A stretch of DNA of 64,000 nt from Gigaspora margarita (lineage: Eukaryota; Glomeromycota; Glomeromycetes; Diversisporales; Gigasporaceae): NCBI GenBank assembly GCA_009809945.1, contig WTPW01000344.1, positions 240,071 through 304,070 of the forward strand. Direction: 5' to 3'. The notes below the pieces were generated by a model, which ran no database searches, was not told the origin of the DNA, and worked only from the letters and a program-made list of their open reading frames with translations. Shown piece after piece: positions 1-11,100 of the stretch. The stretch's first letter is position 1. Every line of letters starts with the position of its first letter. A program made the translations under genes and the position numbers.

Positions 1-393
1 CCAGCTTTACATCATTTGATAATTAAAATGATCTATCACGAAATTTGGCTTCTCTCTAGACAAATTCGTCACGATCCAGTTATTCCAACACCTACCCCTT
101 TAGCTAACTCTAATAGAAATTACCAATATAATAATACAAATAGATTTAACATAACCCTCCAATCACATCTAAACAAATATATCGCCTTTGGGCGCTCCTA
201 TCTACATAATTTCGAAGACTGAGGTCTACCGACCCTAGCACAGCTTAGGTCGAGAGTAAATCAGCTCTTACCCCTACTTCCCTACAATTCCCTTTTGATG
301 TATATTTGTATAATTTTCTTAAGACGAATTAATAAAGAATTAGAGGATAGACCTCGTAGATTTATAAAAAAAATAAAAATATTTAATTATTAA
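1..393 (+). pseudogene. Broken reading frame open to the left window edge, unidentified
   Basis: The frame is open from base 1 to a TGA at 220-222, then continues in the same frame to TAA at 391-393. The second part reads GLPTLAQLRSRVNQLLPLLP and ends in a basic tail (RRINKELEDRPRRF). The continuous coding character on both sides of the TGA suggests one ancestral protein C-terminus with a single in-frame stop. The base composition around 180-300 is richer in G+C than the flanks, as expected of former coding DNA. I do not recognise the family with certainty. A retroelement or host multigene-family C-terminus are both possible. The 9-bp target duplication of the next element lies 24 bases downstream. 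Confidence 0.4.
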
Positions 394-786
394 ATGTTTT
401 TTATAGTCAAAATACTGTTTAGCTATGGGTTTTTCTAGGCATCTCTGGCCAGAGATATATAAGTTATATATCTCTGGCCTGCTGACCAATCAAAAAACAG
501 GAAAATCACACGATCAAAAAGTTCATGTGTTGATCTGTGCCAATGCAAAATCAGCTATGCATCGGCAGACCCAAATAGATAAGTATAGATCATCTTTGAT
601 CTGTTTTTTTTTTTATTTGTTTTGTTTTTTTTACTTGTCTTCGCTTTCGCTTTCTTTACTAACTAATTTTTTTTTTATTCATTTATTTAGCTTGTTATCT
701 TTCGTCGTGCTGTCGCAGTTGGTGTCGCAGTTGGTGTCATCGTTGGTGTCGTCGTTGGTGTCGTTGATGTTGCCATTAGATTTCCT

Positions 787-1032
787 TTGGATTCGGCATA
801 TTATATTTCTCTGCCGTTTTTGTGGGTTGATCCTGCGTTCGTAATATGGTCATCATGCGGGTGTCTTATAGGTGGTCTTTCGTATTTCTCTGCCATTTTT
901 ACAGGCAGGCTTATAGGTGTTCTTTCGTATTTCTCTGCTATTTTTGCGGGCGGGCTTATAGGTGGTTTTTCGTATTTCTCTACGGGTTGTCTTTGGTTTT
1001 CTCTGATGTTTTTGTGGAGAATCGGCCAGTGA
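787..1032 (+). CDS. Short repeat-protein frame inside the left arm of foldback element copy 1
   Basis: This 81-codon frame contains three exact-length 45-bp DNA repeats starting at 865, 910 and 955. They encode hydrophobic 15-residue units of the type LIGGLSYFSAIFTGR. The same frame reappears in the right arm on the minus strand (2068-2385) and in both arms of copy 2 (49131-49361 and 50528-50770), each time with the start VDP.FVIWSS. Conservation in four arms may simply reflect recent shared ancestry of the element, so coding function is not shown. No signal peptide, known domain or splice sites can be assigned. It could equally be a transcribed non-coding repeat. Confidence 0.25.
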   Translation: MDSAYYISLPFLWVDPAFVIWSSCGCLIGGLSYFSAIFTGRLIGVLSYFSAIFAGGLIGGFSYFSTGCLWFSLMFLWRIGQ

Positions 1033-1319
1033 AGCAGCTCTGGTAAAGGTTCTTATCTTTTATGTTTTCATTTTTTTCTTTATTTTCTTTAACTGCTTCG
1101 GTTTTTTTTTAGGTTCACCACGATATGGAATCATCGCCATTCGTCATTTGGTGCCATCATTGTTGGTACCTCTTTTGTCACTAATTCGTCGCTGGTGTTG
1201 TTTGCTTTTTATTATTTGTGTCATCGTTCATTGGTGCTCTTTCGTCTTTGGTGAGTCGTTCTTGCTGCATGCTATATACCGCCGCTAAAGGTCGCTTACA
1301 TCGTGTATAGGGTTAGGTT

Positions 1320-1450
1320 AGGATTAGAAGATAGATTAGTGTTAGTGTTAGTGTTAGTTTTAGTGTTAGTGTTAGTGTTTGTTAGTGTTAGTTATATGGG
1401 GTTCAATGTTAGGGTTAAGTTAGATAGAAGCGCGAGATTATGTAGTGTGG
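1320..1450 (+). repeat. Telomere-like TTAGTG repeat in the left arm, copy 1
   Basis: A G/T-rich tract with several TTAGTG units and variants (GGTTAGG, TTAGGG). Its complement CACTAA appears in the right arm at about 1955-1995. It resembles but is not the TTAGGG telomere repeat. The number of units differs between the two element copies, as expected of slippage. Confidence 0.7.
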
Positions 1451-1818
1451 ATACGTATTAGTGTATATAAATATGAAATAAATATAAAATAAATGTGATG
1501 AATCATAATTAATGTGAAATATGTATAGTATAAAAAAAAGGACAAATCGGCGCATTCTATAAGGCTAGGGGTTGAGATTAGAGGTTAGTTTTAGAGTAAA
1601 GTTTATATTAAACAAGAGGGTTAAATAGAAACCCATATTTTCATTTTAATCTGATTTTATTAGATCCGCGATACATAAAAGTAGTCGTTAATTTTATTGG
1701 GATGCACNACCAAGTTAGGGGNTCNCTTAAAGCCAGGTANGTACATGNATACGTACAGTACGTACTTACATCATGATTTTTCTGAGTTTTACATGGCTTT
1801 GTCTTGTCACTCGCTTTG

Positions 1819-1902
1819 TTATTTATTATACAACTAATACATATTTATTATACAACTAATACATATTTATTATACAACTAATACATATTTATTATACAAC
1901 TA
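1819..1902 (+). repeat. 22-bp tandem repeat at the centre of foldback element copy 1
   Basis: Unit TATTTATTATACAACTAATA plus two bases, about four units here against five in copy 2 (50179-50283). Adjacent units are identical, which indicates recent expansion or contraction. Confidence 0.85.
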
Positions 1903-2067
1903 TAATCTCGCACTACTATCTACCTTAACCCTATCACTGAACCCCGTATAACTAACACTAACACTAACACTAACACTAATCATAATCATTCTATCTTCTA
2001 ATCCTATCCTAACCCTACACACGACATAAGCGGTATACGGCATGATATGGCACATGGCAAGAACGAC

Positions 2068-2385
2068 TCACCAAAAACCAACGAATAACATCAGTGATGA
2101 AAGGAGGCACCAAAACGATGGCACCAACAACGAACGGCGATAATTCCATATTATGGTGAACCTAAAAAAAAAACCTAAGCAGTTAAAGAAAATAAAGAAA
2201 AAAAGAAAAAAAAAAGAAAGAAAAATAAGAACCTTTACCAGGGCCGCTTCTCCACGAAGACAATCTGTAGAGAAATATGAAAGACCACCTATAAGACCAC
2301 CTGCAAAAATGGCAGAGAAATACGAAAAACCTACTATAAGACACCTGCACGAAGACCATATTACGAACGCAGGATCAACCCACAA
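2068..2385 (-). CDS. Short repeat-protein frame inside the right arm of foldback element copy 1
   Basis: Minus-strand counterpart of the frame at 787-1032, with the same VDPAFVIWSS start and LIGGLSYFS repeats. It then runs on through RGEAALVKVLIFLSFF into a phenylalanine/leucine-rich tail encoded by the poly-A tract. It exists because the arms are inverted copies. The run-on tail is low complexity, so the C-terminal half is unlikely to be a real protein. Confidence that it is translated is low. Confidence 0.2.
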   Translation of the reverse strand: MWVDPAFVIWSSCRCLIVGFSYFSAIFAGGLIGGLSYFSTDCLRGEAALVKVLIFLSFFFLFFFIFFNCLGFFFRFTIIWNYRRSLLVPSFWCLLSSLMLFVGFW

Positions 2386-2929
2386 AAACGGCAGAGAAAT
2401 ATAAAANGCCGAATCCANANGAAATCTAANGGCAACATCGACGACACCAACGANGACACCAACGACGACACCAACTGCGACACCAACTGCGACAGCACGA
2501 CGAAAGATAACAAGCTAAATAAATGAACAAAAAAAAATGAAAAAATTAGTTAGTAAAGCAAGCGAAAAAAATGAAAACAAAAAAAAAAAAACAAAAAAAA
2601 AAAAACAGATCAAAGATGATCTATACTTATCTATCCGGGTCTGCTGATGCACGGCCGATTTTGCATCGGCAATCAGATCAACACATGAAATTTTTGATCA
2701 TGTGATTTTCCCGTTCTTTGATTGGTCAGCAGGCCAGAGATATATAACTTATATATCTCTGGCCAGAGATGCCTAGAAAAACCCTTTAGCTATATGTAAA
2801 AAAGTAGAAGTATTAATATTGTTGAATGAAAAGAATACTATTCTAGAACAAAAATTAAACCAAATAACTTGAAATTTCAGAAAGTAAAATTTTATTGGTT
2901 AGTTATTACTTAATAGTTTACAGTAACTT

Positions 2930-3962
2930 GTTGTTATCTATAATTAAAATTTTAAAAAATTATATGAATTTACTATATAACTTTGCACTAAGATCCTTTT
3001 AAATCTTATTTATTAACTTTAAATTAAATTTTTCAGGAATTTAGAACAAGAGGAGAAGAAAAATTGATTAAATTTTGCCAATTTTGCACAAAATGAAAAT
3101 ATAACTTGGCCATAATCAAATATTTGCTAATTTTAAAATAATAAATATATATAAAAATATGCCATGAACAACTTTACTTAGAAGTCAGAAGTAGATTACC
3201 CTGTAAGAAAAATGGGTTATCTATGTACTAAATTTAAAATTTTTGGGGTTTCAATATAAACCCTTTTTTTTGTCAAGATAACCTGCTTTGTGCTTCTAAA
3301 CAAACTTGTTCAGCAAGTAATTCTACTTGTATTTAAACCAAAATGCGTTTTCTTGGACCTTTTACTAAGTGAAAAATGGGGCTAAAGTTGGAAAAAAAGT
3401 TTTTTTCTAAAAAAGTTTTTTTTTAAAAAAAAATTTTTTTTAGAAAAAATTTTTTTCTAACTTTAATATCATTTTTCACTTAGTAAAAATTTCAAGAAAG
3501 CACATTTTGACCATATTTTTCACTTTGTAAAAGTTCAAAAAAGCATATTTTGACCTTAATATAAGTAGAATTATCTGCTAAACAAGTTTACTTAGAAGCC
3601 CAAAGTAGGTTGTTTAACAAAAAGTGTTTTTTATTAAAAACAAAATTTTAACTTTAGTACATAGATAACCCATTTTTTTTACAAGGTAATCTACTTCTAA
3701 CACCTAAGTAAAGTTGTTAGAGCATAGTTTTATATATACTTATCATTTTAAAATTAGCAAATATTTGATTTTGGCCAAGTGTTTTATGCAAAATTGGAAA
3801 ATTTCAATTCAATTTTTAAGCTCAATTTTTTTTCTTACCTTGTTCTATATTTCTAAAAAATTTAATTTAAAAGTTAATAAGTAAGGTTAAAAAAATCTTA
3901 GCTCTAAGTTATATAGTAAATTTATATATTTTTTTAAAAAATTTTAATTATAAATAGCATTT
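2930..3962. repeat. 1-kb foldback repeat centred near 3430
   Basis: The left arm (about 2934-3390) and right arm (about 3460-3962) are imperfect inverted copies. The pairs include ATAATTAAAATTTTAAAAAA with its complement near 3950, TAATCTACTTC with GAAGTAGATTA, and CAAATATTTG tracts in both arms. The centre is a run of T and A blocks. No coding capacity and no clear target duplication were seen, so the superfamily is unassigned. Confidence 0.7.
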
Positions 3963-4584
3963 TGATCTATTTTAAGAAAACATGCCCTGGGCTGATAATG
4001 GCCAGTTAAGGGGAATAGCTAAAGCCAGGTTCATTTTTAGGTTTTGATTATTTAATTAAATTGGTTAGCTTGAGATTAGGGTTAGAGCTTGTTTTATAAG
4101 TAAAATTATCTTCCTGATATTTTTTATTAATGCTTTTAGACAGGTTTAGCCACTCATTTCTTGTATTTTTAGTATTTTCATATTTTTTCTTTGTTTTTGT
4201 CTTATTGGGCTAATCTGAAAGTTTTCAACCAGATCTGATCCAAAATTTTGGATCAGGTTGGTTAAAACATGATCTGGCCTGACCTATTTGGAGTATTATT
4301 CAATAGAAAAGCATGCAATAATAGAAGAATATTATCTTAATAAATGTTACAAATTATAATTAATATAAAATCTCAATTTCTATTTAATTCTCTAGAACCC
4401 ATTTATACTTATTTAATATAAACTCTATTCTAAAACTAATCTTTAACCTTAACCTGTGCCCCAAAAAATTTTATATTTTAGTAATTTGTCAATTTTTTTA
4501 TACTAACATATTTTATTTTAATAAGATTTTATTATGATTTGTTACAATAGAACAGAGTTATTTCTCAATTAGTAAAAATTGATA
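3963..4584. other. AT-rich spacer with a small palindrome
   Basis: No gene is recognisable. At 4228-4262 there is a short perfect-stem palindrome around CAGATCTGATCC, AAAATTTT and GGATCAG. Confidence 0.5.
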
Positions 4585-4747
4585 AGGGCACAGACATTTA
4601 TTAGATAATATTTTAGGGGTGGAGGTTAAGCAAAACCTTACATCATATAAAAAATTATAGCCAATCAAATTTAGTTAAATATATTATCTGGGGGTAGAAG
4701 TAAGCCTCTATAGTAAATGAATATTAGGTAATAAATGTTAGCACCCT
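4585..4747. mobile_element. 163-bp MITE, copy A of the GGGTGCTGACATTTATTA family
   Basis: The ends AGGGCACAGACATTTATTAG and AGGTAATAAATGTTAGCACCCT form terminal inverted repeats of about 28 bases. A second copy at 36361-36522 has the same length and the internal words ATCTGGGAGTGGGGTAAGCC or ATCTGGGGGTAGAAGTAAGCC. Non-autonomous. The target duplication is too short or decayed to classify it. Confidence 0.85.
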
Positions 4748-5118
4748 AAATGACAGATTTCAATTGGTAATCAATATAAATTAAAAAATGATACAGAACA
4801 TCATATCATCATCAATATTTGTATTTCAAGTAAAGTTGTTCATGAAAGTGAATTGAGTATATCTTAGAAATTATATAAAATTTAAATAATTCAATTTATA
4901 TTTACATGATAAAATTATAAATTTTATATAAAGATAAAATATGAATAAATAAATAAAGGTAATTAATTACATGAAACCCCAAGATGTATTAATTAATTAT
5001 TTTGAACACTTTAAGATATAAATATCGATTAACTTGATTATAAAATTTTAACTATTATATAACAATATTTTTACTTCACAATTATAATTATTAAGAGAAT
5101 TAGATTATTAGTTGATAT
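4748..5118. other. AT-rich spacer
   Basis: I see no gene, repeat or structured element here. Confidence 0.4.
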
Positions 5119-5459
5119 ACATATATACAGGCCATATTATTTTACCAAAAATCACTTCACAGACAATCCATTTCACTGACAAATTATTTACCAACAAGTT
5201 CATTTTACCAACAGTTCATTTCACTAAAGCTTATTTCACTGACAAGTTTTTTTCTTAAAAGCATACTAACTTTAACCATAATTTTACCCTGACCCTTTCC
5301 TGATCCTAATAACATTAACCAAAATTACTTTGTTAATGAAATGGGCTTTAGTAAAATAAACTGTAAGTAAAATAAACTTGTTAGTGAATAATTTGTTGGT
5401 GAAATAGAGTGTCTGTAAAGTTATTGTCAGTGAAATGATTGCCACCTCACATATATACA
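5119..5459. mobile_element. Foldback MITE of the GGTGGCAATCATTT family, copy 1 (5130-5448)
   Basis: The two halves are inverted copies (ATTTCACTGACAA and TTGTCAGTGAAAT type words), with arms of about 150 bases. An identical 11-mer ACATATATACA lies at 5119-5129 and 5449-5459 and may be the target duplication, a length compatible with Mutator-like elements. A second copy is at 17309-17616. The minus-strand reading frame across it is just the arm sequence and is not annotated as a gene. Confidence 0.75.
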
Positions 5460-6062
5460 TGTTAATTTTGGCTTTAACATAAAATAACCAATGACTAGTC
5501 AATTATCATTTAGATTATTTTAGTAATTCAACATTATTGACAAAAACAGAAGCAACAGAAGAAATAAAAAGAAACCAATGCTATAAATTGTCACTACAAC
5601 CTTTATTAATTTTAAGATAAAAATCAAATATTAGCATCAGATATTGTTGAAATTGATTCACATATTTATAGCACTGATAAAAATATTAATTTACCAGATG
5701 CAATTACTTAAAATTAATCTTTGCTTTGCCTTTAATATTAACTTCATTTATTTTAATCCTATCTTCTGTAAGTTCATTTCCATGTCAGTAGATTCTATAA
5801 GACTAACTTTTTTCATATTCTCTACTTTTTCTATATCATTATCATTGTTACTTGAATTAGAAGAAATATAAAATGTTTCATGATCTGAAATTTCATAAAT
5901 TTTTATAAAGAAAATTTTGAGAGCTTTTAGCTATAACTTAATAATAATTTTCTTGAACAAATATATTATCATGCTCATTGTTTCCTTTAATTGAATATTG
6001 ACTTTAAATCAATATCAACAATCAAAATTTAAAATTCATTAATATAATGTAATAAATTAGAA
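5460..6062. other. AT-rich spacer
   Basis: Short frames are present (for example 5644-5871 plus) but none has recognisable domain content or splice context. I see nothing I can support as a gene. Confidence 0.4.
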
Positions 6063-6361
6063 TATAAAAAGGGAACTGTTATTGCCACCACCTATTTTTT
6101 TAATGCCACTCATCCGGCCTCTGGCCATACTTCTAGTTCTATTTCTGGCCCACTTCTAGCCCAAGTCATGTGATCAAAGCCACAAACAAGGTCACATGAC
6201 CAATAAAAATTTGTTCAAAGCATGTGCATAGTTTGTGTAACATCATTATCCAATCCAATTATAGTACTGCTATGTAGTGATGAATCATAAGATTTTATAA
6301 AATTTTATTTATAAGTACTAATCATTTTATAACCGTAGGTTACTGTAACCCATAACTAAGA

Positions 6362-6600
6362 TCAGGTGTAATATGACTATCAAAACAACTTTTCTATAAA
6401 ATAAACCTGTGCAATTAAGGTTAGGGTTAGCGTGAAGCTAGGGGTTAGAGTAAGGCTGTAGTATCTTAAAATTTAGCAAGGAAGTTTTTTTGTTAGTACC
6501 TGTAAGGTAGTTTTCTATGTGAAATTTTAAGTTAGAAGCAATTTTTGACAGAATGAACATTTGTTTTGACTCTTCCCAAATGTGTAATGTTACATCTAAT
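6362..6600 (+). repeat. Dispersed repeat starting GATCAGGTGTAATATG
   Basis: Related blocks occur at 11946-12130 (plus) and 15060-15350 (minus), and the opening word recurs at 21249. Shared parts are GATCAGGTGTAA, CAAAACAA, a GTTAGGGTTAG-type tract and TTAGAAGCAATTTTT. The internal order differs between copies, so this is a family of rearranged or foldback repeats rather than a simple duplication. Confidence 0.5.
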
Positions 6601-6639
6601 CTTAGAATTCGATTGGTTGATTGGGATGCGGTTATAGTA

Positions 6640-8170
6640 ACCAGGGTTACAAATTTATTAACTCTATTAATAAAATTCTATAAAATAATTAATTCTGACT
6701 TAATGCTCTAAGTAAACTTGTTTAGCATCTAAAAATACATCAAATTGGCAAAGTATTTTTATTTTACTTGAAATTTAGAGAATAGATGCATAATTTTGAA
6801 TTTTTGATCAAAAAAGTCAAATTTAAGCATCTTTTCTTCAAATTTCAAGTACAATAAAAACAACTTTGCTGATATGATATATTTTTAGATGCTAAACAAG
6901 TTTAATTAATGCATTAAGTTAGAATTAATTAGTAAAATTTTGTGAATCATAAGATTTTATAGAATTTTATTAATAAAATCCTAGAAAATCTTATGATTCA
7001 CAAAATTTTACTAATTAATTCTAACTTTATGCACAAAGAAAACTTGTTTAGCATCTAAAAATATATCAAATTGGCATAGTTATTTTTATTTTACTTGACA
7101 TTTGGAGAATAGATGCATAATTTTGTATTTTTGATCAAAAAAGTCAAATTAAGCATTTTTCTCCAAATTTTGAGTAAAATAAAAACAATTCTGCAATTTA
7201 ATGTATTTTTAGATATTGAACAAGTTTATTTAGTACATAAAGTTAGAATTAAGTAATAAAATTTTGTGAATTATAAAATTTTATAGAATTTTATTAATAA
7301 AATTCTATAAAATCTTATGATTCACAAAATTTTACNANTTAATTCTAACTTTATGCATTAAGTAAACTTGTTCAGCATCAAAAATATATCAAATTGGTAG
7401 TGTTGTTTTTATTTTACTTGAAATTTGGAGAAAAGATACTTAAATTTGACTTTTTTGATCAAAAATCCAAAATTACGCAACTATTCTCTAAATTTCAAGT
7501 AAAATAAAAATACTTTCACCAATTTAATGCATTTCTAGATATTAAACAAGTTTATTTAGTGCATAAAGTTAGAATTAATCAGTAAAGTTTTGTGAATTAT
7601 AAGATTTTTATAGAATTTTATTAATAAAATTCTATAAAATCTTATTATTTACAAAAATTTTACTATTAATTCTAAGTTTATGTACTAATTATACTTGTTA
7701 AAACCTAAAAATACATTAAATCAGTAGTGTTGTTTTTATTTTACTTGAAATTTGGAGAAAATATGCTTAAATTTGACTTATTGATCAAAAATCCAAAATT
7801 ATGCAACTCTTTTCCAGATGTCAAGTAAAATAACAATAATTATACCAATTTGATATATTTTTAGATGCTAAACAAGTTTTCTTTGTGCATAAAGTTAGAA
7901 TTAATTATTAAAATTTTGTGAATTATAAGATTTTCTAAAATTTTATTAATAAAATTCTATAAAATCTTATGATTCACAAAATTTTACTAATTAATTCTAA
8001 CTTTATGCACTAATTAAACTTGTTTAGCATCTAAAAATACATAAATAGGTAGAGTTGTTTTTATTTTACTTGAAATTTGAAACAAAGATGCTTAAATTTG
8101 ACTTTTTTGATCCAAAATCCAAAATTATGCATCTATCTCCAAATTTCAAGTAAAATAAAAATAATTATGC
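6640..8170. repeat. 326-bp satellite made of two alternating palindromes
   Basis: The palindrome centres (TTTTATTAATAAAA) fall near 6970, 7296, 7622 and 7947, giving periods of 326, 326 and 325. Between them lies a second palindrome centred on TTTTTGATCAAAAA, flanked by inverted copies of TTACTTGAAATTTGGAGAA. A partial unit precedes 6640-6670. Related fragments are at 11448-11578 (the continuation after the nested insertion) and 46640-47230. Confidence 0.9.
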
Positions 8171-11100
8171 TAAGGCCATGCAAACAAATATAATTGTTTC
8201 TTGTAACTAGGCCAGGTGCCTTTTTTGAAAAAATTAAAATTTTATTTTATATATATAAATAATTTTCAAATTTCTGATTACTCCAGTATTATAACACAGA
8301 AGTAGTGCTTGAATCAGGTGATCTAATAGGTAAATATCCTGTATCACATTTGTTAATTCAAATTTGTAAAAGCTAGTATAATGAATTATTTTTATTTATT
8401 TACAATAAGGTTATCTAAATGTAGCTTGGTGGCTTAGAATTAGAGAGTCACAAATACGTGACTACTGGCATGAATACATGACTACTATCATGAATATGCA
8501 ATTACTCCAAGCCCGCAAATATTCCACCACTTGCGCACATGTAAACTCTGTCATGAATTCATTACAATCATTATGGAAAAGTTACAAATTCCATGAATAC
8601 GTGACAGCTCCTAAAATGTATTTAAGACTTTCAAAATTCAATAAAGTATAACTACTGTAAGTTCAAGATCCACTTTTGAAAATGAATACATAATAAATAA
8701 AACCCTTATCTTTTGAATTCGACTTTAACCTTAATAAAGCTTGCAAGACTCAATTCGACAAATTGACTTGTAACTTCGTATAGCTTATTATAACTTGAAT
8801 TCTGTGTGATGAGTTTTGTTAATTCTTTTTAAATTGTTTACCTGATTCAGATCTTGTTTGACAAAATTAACCCAATTTCATCTAATTATTAACCTATACC
8901 CCATCACCAATATCACACATTATTAGTAACCCATTCATAGTATCGTTTTGCTTCATTAACCCTTCACTATTATATAAACACCCTCTTTTATTATTGCTTT
9001 ATTCTATAATACCGTAATCGGTTGGAGTTTAAATTGGCACTATTGTTTATATTGTTTTATTGCTCTTTCAATTCAACTGTTATACTAGCTATTTATCTGG
9101 ATTATATATAGATTTACTAAGAACTAAAATATGACATAATGATAATGGTGGGTATTGAGATGATTAGCAAATAATGTTCACAAATCATGCAAATAAACAC
9201 TAATCCATAAATACCCATATTTATAATTACCCTAATTCCTCCAAATCATTTTGTTCACCTTGGTCCAGTGGGTAAGTATGAATATTTCACAAATCAAATC
9301 ATGTTCATAAATACTTACCTATAAATATCTATTTACTACTGCTTAATACCCTTAAAATCGTTTTATTCACCTTAATTTAATAGATGAGTATAAAGGTGAT
9401 TTATTAATCAATGGAATTAAAAATGCATATCATGCTTATAAATACTTATGTACATTTCGTTTGCCTTAATTTAGTGATTGAGTATAAAGATAATCATGTT
9501 CATAAATCTTAGACAAATACTTAACTATAAATACTTATTTACCATTACCTAATACCTTGGGTGAGTATAAAGAATTTATTAATAAACAGAATTAAAACAT
9601 ATTCACAAAACATGTTAACAAATACTTATTCACAAATACATACCAAATCATTTCATTTACCTTAATTTGGTAGGGTATAAAGATTATACGTGAAGATCTA
9701 TTAATTAATGGATTAAAACTGCAAATCATGTTCATAAATCATGCTCATAAATAATTATTTACCATTACTAATGTTCTTCAAATCATTTCATTCACCTTAA
9801 TTTAGTGCGTAAGTATAAAGATTATTTAATAACCGATAGATTAATACTACAAATCATGTTCAAAATAATGCACATAAATACTTATCCTAAATACTTATTT
9901 GGCATTATCTAATACCCTTAAAATCATTTGTTCATTTTAATTTAGTGAGTAAGTATAAGATTATTTATTAATTGATGGAATCAAAAACTGCAAATTATAT
10001 TCACAAAAATACTTACCAAAAATGCTTATTTATCATTAACTAATACCCTTCAAAATTACTTCATTCACTTTAATTTAGTAGGTATGATTATTAATCGATA
10101 TAATTAAAAACTGCAAATTATGTTCACAAAATCATACACAAATACTTATCCATAAATATTTACTACTCTTCAAATCATTTCATTTGCCTTGATTTCGTAG
10201 GTAAGTATAAAGGTAATTTATTATTTGATGGATTAAAAACTGCTTATTTACTATTGACTAATACCCTTCAAATCATTTCAAATTGATAAAATTAAAAGCA
10301 AATCATATTAGCAAATCATACTCAAACACTTATCTATAAATAGTTATTTACTTCCTTCAAATTGTTTTATTCACCTTAATTAAGCAAATAAGTATAAAGG
10401 GATTTATTAATCAATAGAGTTAAAAACTACAAATTATGTTCATTCAAATACTTATTCATAAATACCCTTTAAATTGTTTTATTCGCTTTAATTTAGTAGA
10501 TTAATCAATGGTATTGTTTTGTCTCTCATTTTTGGGGCTATGAAGAATACATATGGGGCAACCTATGCAGTTGTTTTTAGAATTGTGCAACATGCAATTT
10601 CTTTTTTTCTTTTGATATTATGACTCATTCTAACAGGCCATTTATTTTTATGTGACTGTTGTCTAGGGCCACATTTAACATTTTTTAGTATACACATCTC
10701 ACCACCTCTTATTTATGATTGCTGTCCCAGCAGGTCATACAAATAATGCATCATTTTAATGTGAGTAGTGTGGGAGGGATCAATATAACCAGAATGAAGC
10801 AGGTTTGCAGAAAAGACAAGGTTCTATTATTTTTCACTTACTACCATACTATAATCTATCAATTGATCGATCAAGTATGTAATCTAACTGGGTCTGTTAA
10901 TCTATTGGATAGCACATGAATTGAGACAAAAGCTGCAAATCATCTAAATATTTATTTGAGAATACTTACTATCTAATATTTTCAAATAGTTTTATTCGCC
11001 TTAATTTAGTAGGTAATTATTAAGATAATTTATTAATAAAAAAATTTTAATAAGGTATTTGAATAATGGCTACATATTTGCATTTCCTTTTTATCTGAGC

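Larger units (their letters stand above)
418..2793. mobile_element. Mutator-like foldback element, copy 1 (427-2784) with 9-bp target duplications
   Basis: The element runs from GGGTTTTTCTAGGC at 427 to its reverse complement GCCTAGAAAAACCC ending at 2784. It is flanked by the identical 9-mer TTTAGCTAT at 418-426 and 2785-2793. Nine-base duplications with long inverted termini are the hallmark of the Mutator superfamily. The two arms (about 427-1455 and 1900-2784) are near-complete inverted repeats of roughly 0.9-1 kb. Each contains an internal palindrome around TATATAAGTTATATA, a short repeat-protein reading frame, poly-T/poly-A tracts and a TTAGTG-type telomere-like repeat. The centre (about 1455-1900) is single-copy apart from a 22-bp tandem repeat. 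No transposase is present, so it is non-autonomous. Several N bases fall in the centre and right arm. Copy 2 at 48773-51161 is in the same orientation and closely similar over its full length. Confidence 0.93.

Noticed and set aside
1309..1450. True telomere or subtelomere
   Set aside because: Units are mainly TTAGTG, embedded in a transposon arm and mirrored in the other arm. Sequence continues normally on both sides.
2153..2404. Lysine-rich plus-strand frame, also seen at 50511-50780
   Set aside because: Poly-A derived lysines followed by the complement of the arm repeat frame. Shadow of the foldback arm.
5284..5502. Minus-strand frame with YFTNKLFTNKFILLTVYFT
   Set aside because: It is the arm of a foldback MITE, and the same frame appears in the sister copy at 17420-17614. 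It reflects the repeat, not a gene.
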